This document shows positions 52,185 through 64,000 of a stretch of 64,000 nt of DNA, in pieces. The notes under the pieces were generated by a model. That model did not search any database and was not told where the DNA came from. It was given only the letters and a program-made list of their open reading frames with translations. The number at the start of each line of letters is the position of its first letter. Position 1 is the first letter of the stretch. The position numbers were made by a program, and so were the translations under genes. Source of the stretch: Vitis vinifera (taxonomy: Eukaryota > Streptophyta > Magnoliopsida > Vitales > Vitaceae); contig NC_081820.1 in NCBI RefSeq assembly GCF_030704535.1, forward strand, positions 25,290,001 through 25,354,000, written 5' to 3'.

Positions 52185-52761
52185 ATTATGGCTGAGGGAG
52201 GACTGGATCGCTACTACAAAAGCTCATATAGCTGGGGAAGGAACGGGTTGCTGCTATAAAACCTCTTATAGCAATGTATGGCCCAATAGGCACAACCACA
52301 TGGGCTGGGTTGCTGCTATAAAAGCTCTTATAGCAATATATGGCCCAATAGGCACAATCACATGGGCTTGTCCGCGATAGAGCCACGATATAAGCACTAT
52401 CTCTTCGGCCCAATTTAGACTGCTGAACCCACTGAGAGCCATGTCTTTTATCGTTCACTCTTCTTAGCCACCATTAGAGACCATTGAACTCTTCTCCCAA
52501 AGCCATAATACCCATCCTCATCACTGTATATTTCTCCGATTAGATTCTTGTCGTCACTGACATCCTCATCACTGAGCGGGCTTAGATCAATGACCAACTC
52601 GCTCAACGACCAATTTCTTTAGCCACTTCATTGCCCACATCTTCCAGGTATTCTTTCGATTCCTTCCACGGCTTCACACTCTGTTATTCCTTTCTTTCTT
52701 TCTTTGATTTCAAATTGGGTGTCTTTTCATCACTTCTATTTCCTCCCATCTCTCTTTTTCT

Positions 52762-52790
52762 GGTTAGGGTTAGGGTTAGGGTTAGGGTTT
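52762..52790 (+). repeat. Interstitial TTAGGG repeats with a telo-box
   Basis: Four TTAGGG units ending in TTAGGGTTT. The other two block copies have degenerate versions (about 13235 and 56152). TTAGGGTTT is the reverse of the plant telo-box AAACCCTAA, common in 5' regions of growth-related genes. Confidence 0.7.
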
Positions 52791-53769
52791 GTGTTTGGAT
52801 TCCCTGGTATATATTTACTAATTATTATGAGCATCAATCCCTCACCATACTTTCACATACCTCATCTCTGCACTCTTATTCTTCTTTCCATTTTCATGTG
52901 CATCGAAGCTTAGCTTGGAAGCAATGATTGCTCGTGTCCCTTCTCTTTTGTGTTTTTTTGTCTTCCGTGCAAAAGATGAAGTTGAAAATTGTAGTGATAT
53001 GAAATTCAATGCAGTCTGCTATTATCATAGTGCCTTGTCTACACCTAATGAAATCAAAGGCTATGGAAGCTTTGGATGGAGCAAAGCTCTTCATTTTGCA
53101 CCCTAATTAGGATGCTACACTTTGACTCATCTTAATCTTGTTTCCATTTTTTTTCATTTTATTTATCCATTTATTTATTTTTTATTTTGAATCCATCAAA
53201 GTAGTAACCCCCGTAGACTACTTTTTCTGCATGTAAACACTAGAAGTATTTTGTCAAAAATCTGAAAATTCAGATTTTGTCATGTCATTTAACCATATTT
53301 ATCTCATGTATAATTGCTACTCAAGAGAAACATTTGATAGGTTTTGGGGTTTATGCAATTTTGAAGGAGGGAAAAGGCTTCCTAATTTACCTCCCTCAAT
53401 TTTCATTTCTTAGGATTCAAGTGGTAATCTTAAATGGACTTCAACATCTGTTTTTCACCAACCATTCTTTTACTTCTATACAAATCTTGTTATCTCATGT
53501 ATGGGACAAATGCAATTTTGTGATTTTCTAACTTCTTAAAAATCAGGAATTGACTTTTTAGGCTCATTTGTACATTTTAAATTCAGCTGATTGACATAAG
53601 CTTGATATTTGTTCTTTGAGTGGAAATTCTGATGCTTATAGGAGAGACACTTTACTAATTTTATCTACTAGGTTGAAGGCATTTGCTTTTTCTTCCTGCC
53701 AATTTACTAATTATCAAATTCCTTTTCTTTCTGGTTCATTTTTCCCTTTCCCTTCTGTTTTCATTTGAG

Positions 53770-53848
53770 GCCACCATATCTCAGGCAATTCACATCCTGA
53801 GAGAGTTAGCTCTAACCAAATTGGCAAGAGAGTTAGCTACAGATCAAG
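53770..53848 (+). pseudogene. Fossil 79-nt exon, donor lost
   Basis: Same exon as 13834-13912 with a few residue changes (LRELALTKLARELATDQ). The donor is AAG|AT instead of AAG|GT. Confidence 0.4.
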
Positions 53849-54720
53849 ATATAATAGCTAAGATTGGCTTATAAATATCTAAGAATGAAAATCTTACCAT
53901 TCTTTCATTCTCTTTCATTGATTACCCCTTTTCATTAATGTAGAATATTTGAAACTCAATGGTACAAAGAGATATAAAATTCAGAAGCAGTTTTATATTT
54001 CACATATGTCATAGAGGTATAATTGAAAGACCAATTGAAAGAATCAAACTTTGGATCTTAGGTGTTAAGTTATATGTTATAACATGTCTAATAGGTCTAA
54101 TCTGCCTAATTTGGCAAATCAGATGTTAGCAAGATGAGGGTTAGCTTAGGAGGTCCCACAGCACAAGGTAAGCCATTTGTGAGATTAAGCAGTCTGATTA
54201 GGAATACAATGTTTGGCTTCACAAGTCAATACAAGGCAAAATTAAAACAGTAATAATTTGATTTTAACCAAAATTGATGTCTTAACCACCATGTTTCCTT
54301 TCTAAATGAATTAAGATGGTTCAATTTGAATGGAACTTAATTAATTGGGAGATTCAAATAAGGTCACTTGCTGTTAGAAATCGTTGCGAAGAGGAACTAA
54401 CACAAACTTTTGATCAAACTTTGCCCTGCATCATGTTTGGCCCTCGAAGCCATATTTTACCAAATTGATTTAGTGGAAGAAGCTTCAATGTATCCATAGT
54501 AACTATTTGGGATTCATCTTTTTTCTTTTGGTTGATCATTCTTTTTTTTGCTTTCTTTTTTTCTTTGTTCCTTTTTGATTTTCAAGTTCTAGATCATTTA
54601 ATCAAATAAACGATATTAATTTTTTTTTTACTTTTACTTTAATGTACCTTCATTTTTGGGTACTAGGAGTCTTGTCTAGTGTGTTTTTTGTTTTTTTGTT
54701 TTTCGTTTTTTTTACTCTAC

Positions 54721-55616
54721 ATAATATGGTGTAAATCCTAGTTTCCTTTTACTCAGAAAGCTCAAAGCAAGGAGGAATAAAGCGATGGTAAGACATAAGA
54801 AATGGGCACTCACCATGAATTTGTTTGTGTAGAAGAGTTTCAATGAAGAGAAGTGATGCAGGTACCCCATTCATATTAAAAGAATACAAGAAGCTAATAA
54901 GTTTATTATGTTTTACGAGTGCTCCAATAGATCAGATGGTGCTTACAGGTGATTTCCTATTCACCTGTATTCATCTTCTTTTCAACTATGAGGGTGACAT
55001 CATGATGATTCTTAGTTAATTTTCTTCTTCTTTTTCATCTGCTTATGCAGAAGTAACCCTTTGCACATAATTTTGTACAAAAACTATATCATATTTCATT
55101 AATATTTTATTCTACTTTATACCATCCATTAAATATGGCATTAATTTACATAATTTCATTACTTGCATGTGTTTAACATTCATGATACATAATATTTGGC
55201 TTTTTCTTGAGATGATAGTTCAAATTAAGAATCTTAAAGATTGAATTTTCTTGGCTACTTGAAGAAGCTGCCAAGGCACCTTCACAAACAAGATCAAATA
55301 ATATCTTATTTGGTCAAAAAAGTTATTTATTGTTTTCTTGAAATATAGAACACACTTTTTCAGAGAAATCTATAATTGAAAAGTTCATAACTTCTTCCCT
55401 TCATCACATTTCTTAGTAAGGAGTCAAAGTCTTCCAAGGCAGGGACAAATATTCATTTATTGCTAAGAAAATTCACATGGTAAGGCATCGTTTGAAATGT
55501 TGGACACATGTACCTACAAGAAAAGTGAGATATTGTGACATAGTTTTAAATGGGTCAACAAAATCCACAACGAAAACATATATATAGTATCATACTTGTA
55601 TAAGCCGCAACAGATT
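54721..55616. other. Spacer between tandem blocks
   Basis: 55090-55560 carries the unknown repeat seen at 33-35 kb (attaaatatgg, gaagctgccaagg, aagaaaattcac). No gene. Confidence 0.5.
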
Positions 55617-58150
55617 AGAAATTCCCGCATCATTATGGCTGAGGGAGGAATGGATCGCTACTATAAAAGCTCATATAGCTGGGGAATGAATAGGTTGCTG
55701 CTATAAAAACTCTTATAGAAATATATGGCCTAATAGGCACAATCACATGGGCTTGTCCGCGACCATAGAGCCACTATATAAGCACTATCTCTCCTGCTCA
55801 GTTTAGATTGCTGGACCCACTAAGAGCCATGTCTTTTATCATTCACTCTTCTTAGCCACCATTGAGACCATTGAACTCTTCTTCCAAAGCCATAATACCC
55901 ATTCTCATCACTGTATATTTCTCCAAGTAGATTCTTGTCATCACTGACATCCTCATCACTTAGGGGGCTTAGATCAATGACCAACTCGCTCAACGACCAA
56001 TTTCTTTAGCCACTTCATCGCCCACATCTTCCAGGTATTCTTTCGATTCCTTCCACGGCTTCACACTCTGTTATTCCTTTCTTTCTTTCTTTGATTTCAA
56101 ATTGGGTTTCTTTTCATCACTTCTATTTCCTCTCATCTCTCTTTTTCTGGTTAGGGTTAGGGTTAAGGTTTGTGTTTGGATTCCCTGGTATATATTTACT
56201 AATTATTATGAGTATCAATCCCTCACCATACTTTCACATACCCCATCTCTGCACTCTTATTCTTCTTTCCATTTTCATGTGCATCGAAGCTTAGCTTGGA
56301 AGCAATGATTGCTCGTGTCCCTTCTCTTTTGTGTTTTTTTGTCTTCCGTGCATAAGATGAAGTTGAAAATTTTAGTGACATGAAATTCAATGCAGTCTAC
56401 TATTATTATAGTGCCTTGTCTGCACCTAATGAAATCAAAGGCTATGGAAGCTTCAGATAGAACAAAGCTCTTCCTAATTAGGATGCTACACTTTGACTCA
56501 TCTTAATCTTGTTTCTTTTTTCTTTTCTTTTTTTCATTTTATTTATCTATTTATTTATTTTTTATTTTGAATCCATCAAAGTAGTAACCCCCTTGGACTA
56601 ATTTTGTTCTTCATGTAAACACTAAGAAGAAGGGGAAAAATGAATATTAAGTTTATCGAAATTAATGGGTATGGACTAAAAGCATTTTGTCAAATATCTG
56701 AAAATTCAGATGTTGAAAATCATGTCATTTGATTATATTTATCTCATGTACAATTGCTATTCAGGAGAAACATTGGATAGGTTTTGGGGTTTATGCAATT
56801 TTGGAGGGAAAAGGCTTCCTAATTTACCTTCCTCAATTTTAATTTCTTAAAATTCAAGTGGTAATCTTAAATGGACTTCAACATCTGTTTTTCACCAACC
56901 ATTCTTTTACTTCTATACATATCTTGTTATCTCATGTATGGGGCAAATGCAATTTTGTGATTTTCTAACTTCTTAAAAATCAGGAATTGACTTTTTAGGC
57001 TCATTTTTACATTTTTAATTCAGTTGATTGACATAAGCTTGATATTTGTTCTTTGAGTGGAAATTCTTATGCTTATAAGAGAGACACTTTACTAATTTTA
57101 TCTACTAGGTTGAATGCATTTTCTTTTTCTTCCTGCCAATTTACTAATTATCAAATTCCTTTTCTTTCTGGTTGGTTTTTCCTTTCCTTTCTGTTGTCAT
57201 TTGAGGCCATCATATCTCAGGCAATTCACATCCTAAGAGAGTTAGCTCCAACCAAATTGGCAAGAGAGTTAGCTACAGATCAAGATGTTATAGCCAAGAT
57301 TGGCTTATAAATATTCGAGAATGAAAATCTTACCATTATTTCATTCTCTTTTATTGAGAACCCATTTTCCTTAATGTGGAATATTTGAAACTCAATGGTA
57401 CAAAGAGATACAAAATTCAGAAGCAGTTTTATATTTCACATATGTCATAGAGTTCTAATTGAAAGACCAATTGAAAGAATCAAACTTTGGATCTTAGGTA
57501 TTCAGTTATATGTTATAATAGGTCTGACTGGTCTAATCTGCCTAATTTGGCAAATCAGATGTTAGCAAGATGAGGGTTAGCTTAGGAGGTCCCACAGCAC
57601 AAGGCAAGCCACTTGTGAGATTAAGCAGTCTGATTAGGAATACATTGTTTGGCTTCACAAGTCAATACAAGGCAAAATTAAAACATTAATAATTTGATTT
57701 TAACCAAAATTGATGTCTTAACCACCATGTTTCCTTTCTAATTAAGATGGTTCGATTTGAATGGAACCTAATTAATTGGGCGATTCAGATAAGGTCACCT
57801 GTTGTTAGAAATCGTTGCGAAGAGGAACTAACACAAACTTTTGATCAAACTTTGCCCTACATCATGTTTGCCCTCGAACCCATATTTCACCTAATTGATT
57901 TGGTGGAAGAGGCTTCAATGTATCCACACTAACTATTTGGGATTCATTTTTTTTTTTCTTTTGGTTGATCATTCTCTTTTTTGTTTTTTTTTCTTTGTTT
58001 CTTTTTGGTTTTCAAGTTACAGATCATTTAATCAAAGACACAATAACCAAAAAATTTTACTTTTACTTTAATATACCTTCATTTTTGGGTGCTAGGAGTT
58101 TTGTCGAGTGTTTTTTTTTTCTCCAGTTTTTCATGTTTTTTTGGTTTTCT
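55617..58150 (+). repeat. 2.5-kb block, copy 3 of 3, with fossil exon
   Basis: Begins at the same point as 52167-52185 (attcccgcatcattatggctg) about 3.4 kb downstream. It is collinear with copy 2 to beyond the T-run (tttttgggtgctaggag at 58081). The fossil exon is at 57206-57284. One minus-strand-free frame near 57747-57932 is open here but not in copies 1 and 2. Confidence 0.8.
57206..57284 (+). pseudogene. Fossil 79-nt exon, third copy, donor lost
   Basis: Open through the whole exon (LRELAPTKLARELATDQ); donor site changed to AAG|AT. Confidence 0.4.
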
Positions 58151-60240
58151 CAAAATATAATGTAACTTCAAAGTTCCATCAGAGAAAAAGAAAAAAAAAT
58201 GCAATCCCCATCAAAGAAACAAAGATTCATTTAATGATTTCATCTTACTAGTCCCTCTAGCCATATATCTGAAAGGGGTTTACTATTAAGCTTCTTGTTT
58301 AGCTATTTGCTAACATCAGCCATCCTCGTCATCCATTGACTACCCTATGTATCAATAATTTAAAAAACTCTCCTTTCAATGCTTCACTATGTTTCGCTAG
58401 CATAAAAACAAGTTTATAGCCTAACTCTCCACATGATACAATGAGCTATAATTCATTGAATTCCAGTCTCCAAACCTTTTACTATCTTTTATGTCATGTT
58501 CATTTGATTTTTCTTTTTCATTCTTTTACTGGGTGGGGGTAATAGGCATCTCTCTTACTTGGCCCCTTCATTTTGAAGATAAGACATTTCCTTTTTCTTT
58601 CTTTGTGTGGATGCACTTTCTATGGCTAGGTTTCTCTTAAGTTGAATAAAAATCTAGTCCCTAGTAGGGCCAATATCATCACTCCAATGGCATGTTTGCT
58701 TATTAGCAGGGTGGACAAAGTGAGACTTTGTCAAGACAACAGTAAAGAGAAAGCATAGAAAAGTTGAAACCTTTGGAGTAGCTCCATTGTTATCTTGAAA
58801 AAAAGAAGGAAACAACAAGATATTAATGAATTTTTTTTCCTATTTTTCTTAGAAAATGTGATAGAAGTTTGATAAAATTAATAATTAATAGTTTCTTATT
58901 TTCTTTTTGTAGAAAAGGTAACAACATAAAACTATTTCATAAGTTTTATCATTAAGTCTAGATTTATCATGTTGGGGATTAACCTTAAGCATGATAGATA
59001 ACAAGTAAACCCTTGACCAAAACAATAGGATTGCAACTGGGGTTGCCATCTCTCTAACCTCATCATACAAAGTTGGACAATTTGATATCAGCTTATTGGT
59101 CTGGAAGAAACTTATTTATTTACTTTTTGTTCCTTTTTTTTTTCGTTTTTGATATTGAATATGCTAGAGCTAAATGTGATTGCTATGAAAGTGAATTACT
59201 TACAATAAGCATAAGAAAATTTTAAAAATGAATTTGTTTATTAACTTAATATATTCTATAGAGCAATTTTATCATGCAATGATTTTTCCTTTCTTTCTTT
59301 CTTTCTTTTGATCATTGTATGAATTATTACAATAATAATAGTAATAAATAACAAGTAATAGTTTTTATAATATAAAGTTTTATGTGAAAAGAAATGCTTA
59401 AGAAATTAAGTTTTTTTCTAAGAAACAAATGAAAAAAAGAGTGAAATAGAAAATACTTTTTTTTTCTTGTATTCACATAATTGAAGTATCCTAAAATGAT
59501 AATTAAGCATATAAAGCATTTTCTTGAGTCAATTTTGGTCTTCAAATATTGAACTTGTGAATTTACTTGCGAGCTTTGTATTTAAACTGGCCTGAACTCA
59601 ATGATTGGAATCTGAAATCCTGTGCAAATTTCCATGCAGGTATTAGTCTGATGCCATTCTCTGAGGTTATGATCTTTCCAAAATCCCCCATGGTTAGATC
59701 ATAAGTAGAATGAAAATTTTAGAGTCCTAAGTATGGCCTTTCTAAGGTTCTCTTTTAAAATACAAGTTAATAGGTTCATTATGTTGCATCACTAGTTTGG
59801 TATCTCTTAAATTCTATTTGTTATTATGTCTACATTCCATATTTTGACAAATTGAAAAATACCAGTAGATGTTGCTTTATATTTTTATTATAAAGCAACC
59901 AAATATTTTATTATACTAAAAACAATCTTTATCTTTTGGTTTTTTAAATTAGGTTTTTATTACATGTTCCAGGCCTAAATTTTCAAATTATGAAAATTTT
60001 ACATTTATCAAAAGAAATGAAAAAAACCAAGTTCTTATGTGGAATGTTTATTTTTATTGATCTTAAAGGCTAAGTTCTTGGCCTGATTGCTGAAGAAGTT
60101 GTTAGACAGGTCTAAGCAGGTGAAGTTTGAAGCATTTAAAATAAATTAGAAGACTTGCAGAATGATAATTATTTGCTAGTGATAATAGTTGTAGCCTCAA
60201 CCTTCTTTTGTTTCTGATATTAAGACAATTAGTTTTTTTT
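58151..60240. other. AT-rich spacer, no gene seen
   Basis: Contains a (CTTT)n tract (about 59288-59308) and long T-runs. No convincing ORF or RNA gene. Confidence 0.5.
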
Positions 60241-60244
60241 GGAA

Positions 60245-60663
60245 ATGGAGTTTCCAAAAAATGGAGTTGGCGCTTCGCGCAAGAAAATGGGACTCTTTGG
60301 AAACAAGTGATAAGTAGGAAGTATGTGGTAGAAGAAGGGGGGTGGTATGGGGGTTTTGGAAGGAAATTAGGAAGGAATGGCCTTTAATGAGGGGCAATTT
60401 CGTTTTCTCCATTGGGGATGGAAGAAGAGTAAGATTTTGGGAAGATAGGTGGTGCGATGACGACACTTTAAGCCGTTCCTTCCCTTCGTTGTTTGAGCTG
60501 AACGCTTCTAAAGAGGAGTGGGTTGTTTCGGGGGAGGAGGGGGTTGGAATCCTCTCTTTTCTAGGCCGTTTAATGATTGAGAGATGGAGACGGTGGAGAG
60601 ATGGATTTCAAAAAATAAAAAATGTGGAAGACTCTTGTCCTCCAAAGAGAGTAGGCTTTGATG
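60245..60663 (+). mobile_element. LINE (L1-type) ORF2 C-terminal fragment
   Basis: Two plus-strand frames give the text KWSWRFAQENGTLWKQVISR (from about 60257) and FWKEIRKEWPLMRGNFVFS, then GDGRRVRFWEDRWC and SFPSLFELNASKEEWV (60342-60671). These are characteristic of the region after the reverse transcriptase of plant LINEs. A frameshift lies between the two frames at about 60340. Upstream ORF2 and the poly(A) tail are missing, so it is a dead fragment. It is clearly richer in G than its AT-rich surroundings. Confidence 0.88.
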
Positions 60664-60667
60664 TTAG

Positions 60668-61850
60668 GTAAGCAACTATAAGGGAGTTTATTAAACAACT
60701 AGCCTCGAACAAATAACCTTAGTCATTATGTCTTACTTTCTTGGAAGAAGCTTCAATACTATTAAGGTGGCTAGGAGGAGTTGAGAAAAAATGGAAAATT
60801 TTATGTGGACAAGTTTTCATCTTGGAAACTAGAGCTTTGCATCATGAAAAGAATAAAATGAAACATTAAGAAGTTTTCATAGACTTGTTCTCATGTGATT
60901 TGTTGCCTTGCTACTTGTGAAGATCTCACAACATTATTTTGCATCTTGCAAATTAGACCTAGGAAATTGCAAGGTTAGGTTCTCATAAGAAAATTTGAGG
61001 CATATTAGATAATATTTTAAAAAATGATTTTTAAAAATAAGTTTTTGAGAACAATTCATAAAAACAATTTTATATCATTTTTAGGAATAAAATTCTATTT
61101 GAAATTCTAAAAAATGGTTTTCTTCATTAGTTCTTGGTGAATGTGATTTACCATGCAAAATGAAATAATACAAAAAAAAAAAAAAAAAAAAAACACCAAC
61201 CACTTTATTTTCATGATATTTTTATTCTAAAATTTGTTAGATATATTTTTTAGATTGGAAAATTATTTTTGTTTTAAAAATAAAAACTAATTTTAAAAAT
61301 ATTTGTAGACAAACCTTAAATGTTTTAGTTGAAAGTAAGTCTTTCCTTATCGGAAACCACTTAGATTAGTTCTTTGGGGGTTAGGGTTTGTTATTAAAAA
61401 GTTTCCATATCGATGGTGGATTTAATTACATTATTGAATCATGTAAACCCTATTGCTATGTGTCTATTTTCTTTTTTTTTTTTAAATTAAAATTTTTAAA
61501 TCATTCCCACAAGCAACATCATTTCAAGGAGTCTGAATTTTTATAATTGACTATTTCTTAGTAATGGTCGTGGACCATATAGTCCATTGTATGTATGTGA
61601 CCGATTTCTCACTATGTTTCATTCTTTGTGTGGTCCATTATAAATAGGGTCTATTTTCAATTTGTGTGGTTCATACGACTATATAGTCATTATATGACTA
61701 TTGTCTCACTATGATTCATTCATTGTGTGGTCCACTGTATATTGAGTCTATTTTCAATTCGTGTGGCCCATTGTATATAGGGTCCACTATAAATGGGGGT
61801 ACTTGTTGAGTTCATTTTCTTGGCACTAAATGGAGATTTTCCATGCACTT
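60668..61850. repeat. Diverged repeat, partner of 20741-21900
   Basis: Starts with taagcaactataaggg right after the LINE fragment and runs parallel to 20741 onward. It contains a poly-A run (61170-61192). Confidence 0.6.
61608..61795 (+). repeat. Two tandem units of about 97 bp
   Basis: ctcactatg..ttcatt..ttgtgtggtcca at 61608 and again at 61705, followed each time by gtctattttcaatt.gtgtgg. Confidence 0.85.
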
Positions 61851-62869
61851 GGAGGGACTTGATTCCTTTGCCTTTTGAAATATCCAATGAGTTGGATGAG
61901 ATAAAGGGAAGAACCCATGAAACTCTCAATTATGAATTTGTATGAAAACATAGGAAATGAATTTCAGGAAGAGGATAAATTAATTGATTTTTTGGTTTTG
62001 TCTTGCTTGATTGACATTAAAGCCACCAAGCTAGTTCATAATATAACTAATTTTGATGAATTTCCAAACCTCCAAGCTAGTTTAACGGGTTCTATCTTAT
62101 CTATACAACTTTTTCTATGGAATATTAGGTACCAATCAATTCTTTTAGCAACATGTTGTCATCTCCATGGAATATCTCAATCATTGTGTTATGAATCTTA
62201 TCATATTTTTTGGATACTGATTATGACAATGAATGGCAATTGGCGTTCAGCCTCTCAAACCTGACTAGTTTAGCTCCTTTGTCCTTATGAGTCCAATCAC
62301 GAAAGAAACTGATGCATGTATCATTTTTTAGGGAAGGGATTGCAACTTGGACTCATGAGAGATCATTTTTTGTTTGTAATTGTATATCTTTCTCTACATG
62401 CCTACCTTTAGAGTAATTTAGATCAAGTGACTTTAAATTGTTCTATTTTTGTGAGTTTCAATTAGCATTCTAGTTACCTTCATGGAATTTGCTTTTAATA
62501 GTGAAACCTAACTTGGTATCTCTTGCATTTTCCAATTTGGAAAAGGATGCCTTTAGTTAATTAATGTAAGCTTGTTCAAAATCTAATTTTAATTTTTATT
62601 AATTTCCACATAAATTGTATGATTAGTTTATTTTTTTATTTTTTTATTTATGAATTTTCTCTTAATAATAAAGAAATAATAAGCTCTTTAGAGCATCTCA
62701 TTACTTAATAGGAAAATTAATGGCAAAAAAAGGAAAATTGATGTTGTAAGCCTGCATTTTTCGAATGGGATTTGTTTAATTTATCTTAAAACTAAATAAA
62801 TTGTAATTTGACTTAAGTCTAAATAGAACTTAATTTTATTAAATATTTTATTATATTTTAAGATTTATG
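61851..62869. other. Intergenic, one unsupported ORF
   Basis: An ORF of 115 codons (61917-62264) has no recognisable domain. Its start overlaps sequence resembling the noncoding flank at 11540-11620. Not called as a gene. Confidence 0.4.
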
Positions 62870-63760
62870 TTAAAAGATACGCATGACCTTAATTCAAAAG
62901 TGAGCCTCAAAAGTAGTCTATTGTACAAAAATCCCATTCATCATGAACCACTGATTACAACATTTGCTAACTACACGTTCATAAATAAAAATAGAAAAGA
63001 AAAATATTTTTTTAAGTCTAATTATGAAATGATTATGAAATTAATTTGTAAACAGGTGAATATTAGCCTAGCTTGTTCTTGGCAGGTGAAACATTAATGA
63101 TTCTTGTACATAGGTTATTAGTTTTAAGATTTTGTTGAAACGATTTGCTTACATAGGGGGCGGCACCATGACCAAACAAAACGAAGGGAAGAAGGGAAAA
63201 TTTTATGGAGAGAAAATCAATATAGAAAACCAACTGATCAAGAGGTTTGGGTTTAGATTTTGCTTTAACAATTGTCTTAACTTGTTAGAGGTTTCAATGA
63301 AGGATTATACACTCATCACGTAATATAATTTCATCTAGATTGATTTGAAGTAGGATATAGGATAAACATAAAATCCTAACAAAATTTATTTTACCAAAAA
63401 ATATGTTTAGTAATTTCAATCCTAGCCTTAATCAACTTGCACGACTTATTCTTTTTATGGAATAATAGGTTTCTAGGCAGATACTCCATGTTTTAATTGA
63501 ATCATTACTTGTTCATGACTTCATAGAATAAGGCATTTGTTGGAATCTTGACACTAGTTTAATGCATTTGTCTTATGTATAGACTTTTTTTACTAGACTT
63601 TTTATTTATTTTTATTTTTTTTCTATTCATAGAATAACATGTATGAATGTGGCTTGTCTACTTTTAGTAGCATTTTTTTAAAATTAATTTATGAGAACGG
63701 TCTTAACATATTTCTTTATTATTTCTAGAAAAAAAAAGTATTTGTAAACTTAATTTAAAA
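62870..63760 (+). repeat. Repeat shared with 31540-32460
   Basis: See 31540-32460. Here a 50-odd codon frame starting MTKQNEG (63168-63323) is open. A weak candidate for a coding remnant. Confidence 0.7.
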
Positions 63761-63952
63761 ACAATTTTCTTATTCTATGTTTCCTCAAAGTACCATACTT
63801 TTATGTACATTGCAATGTTTTGAGTTCAATCTTTATATATATGTCTCTCAAAGTGGTTTTGAGTTTAGCATAATGATCTTTTGAGTAATAATTGATGGAA
63901 GCATTGGACAAATTATCTTTTATTTTATTTTTAGTAATTCTACATCTTTATG

Positions 63953-63976
63953 ATATATATATATATATATATATAT
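63953..63976. repeat. (AT)n microsatellite
   Basis: About 12 AT units near the right end of the window. Confidence 0.85.
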
Positions 63977-64000
63977 CCCATCTCAGAGTAATTATAATGA

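Larger units (their letters stand above)
38471..54657. repeat. Segmental duplication, copy 2 (LRK10L pair A2/B2)
   Basis: Collinear with 1-14732. It is longer because of two extra 406-bp units, ~370 bp at 51178-51550, ~400 bp at 53120-53520 and several smaller inserts. The partner of window base 1 is 38471. Whether homology extends further left cannot be seen because copy 1 leaves the window. Confidence 0.95.
52185..54720 (+). repeat. 2.5-kb block, copy 2 of 3, with fossil exon
   Basis: Tandem partner of 55617-58150 and homologue of 12650-14732. It contains a TTAGGG array (52762-52790) and the fossil exon (53770-53848, GT donor lost). There are small open frames near 52925-53105 and 53683-53874. 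It looks like the broken 5' part of a spliced gene; identity unknown. Confidence 0.8.

Noticed and set aside
52631..52927. Overlapping ORFs with a run of alternating Val/Arg (or Gly/Leu)
   Set aside because: The run is the translation of TTAGGG repeats, and the frames are not kept in the other block copies.
61917..62264. ORF of 115 codons
   Set aside because: No recognisable domain, and part resembles noncoding flank sequence elsewhere in the window.

Overview
The window is a eudicot nuclear DNA segment: AT-rich, spliced genes with GT-AG introns, TATA-box promoters, AATAAA signals and several plant retrotransposon remnants. The wording of the receptor kinases and of the Ty3/gypsy remnant most resembles grapevine (Vitis). 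That species call is from recall, not from a search.

The core is a locus of LRK10L-type (Lr10/PR5K-like) receptor-like kinases. A head-to-head pair, minus-strand gene A1 (2029-5522) and plus-strand gene B1 (6422-9573), shares a ~0.9 kb divergent promoter. The whole neighbourhood from position 1 to about 14,732 is repeated in direct orientation at 38,471-54,657, giving a second pair, A2 (41323-44800) and B2 (45686-48790). Each gene has four (A) or three (B) exons: signal peptide plus GUB_WAK-type cysteine-rich ectodomain, tiny linker exon(s), then one exon with the membrane helix and a non-RD (HFD) kinase. I resolved all splice sites by eye. The spliced frames close exactly to 641, 640, 599 and 602 residues.

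Between the two copies (14.7-38.5 kb) lies a broken Ty3/gypsy element (pol remnant 14733-16658, antisense ORFs to 19107, 3' LTR to about 20730). It is followed by AT-rich sequence with old direct repeats, three kinase pseudogene fragments (26.3-27.1 and 29.5-30.7 kb), a gene-B tail relic (31.25-31.53 kb) and several tandem repeat blocks (33-38 kb). Downstream of copy 2, a 2.5 kb block with a fossil 79-nt exon is tandemly repeated (52.2-54.7 and 55.6-58.15 kb; a third copy is at 12.65-14.73 kb). A LINE fragment follows at 60.25-60.66 kb, then more old repeats.

The genes probably work as cell-surface receptors. The ectodomain would bind an apoplastic or cell-wall ligand and the kinase would signal inside, as proposed for LRK10L proteins in disease or stress responses. 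The most striking pattern is that A1 and A2 are almost identical in introns and kinase exon but differ at more than 50 of about 243 ectodomain residues, in patches. B1 and B2 are much more alike throughout. No CRISPR array or bacterial-type system is present, and I found no convincing tRNA or rRNA gene.
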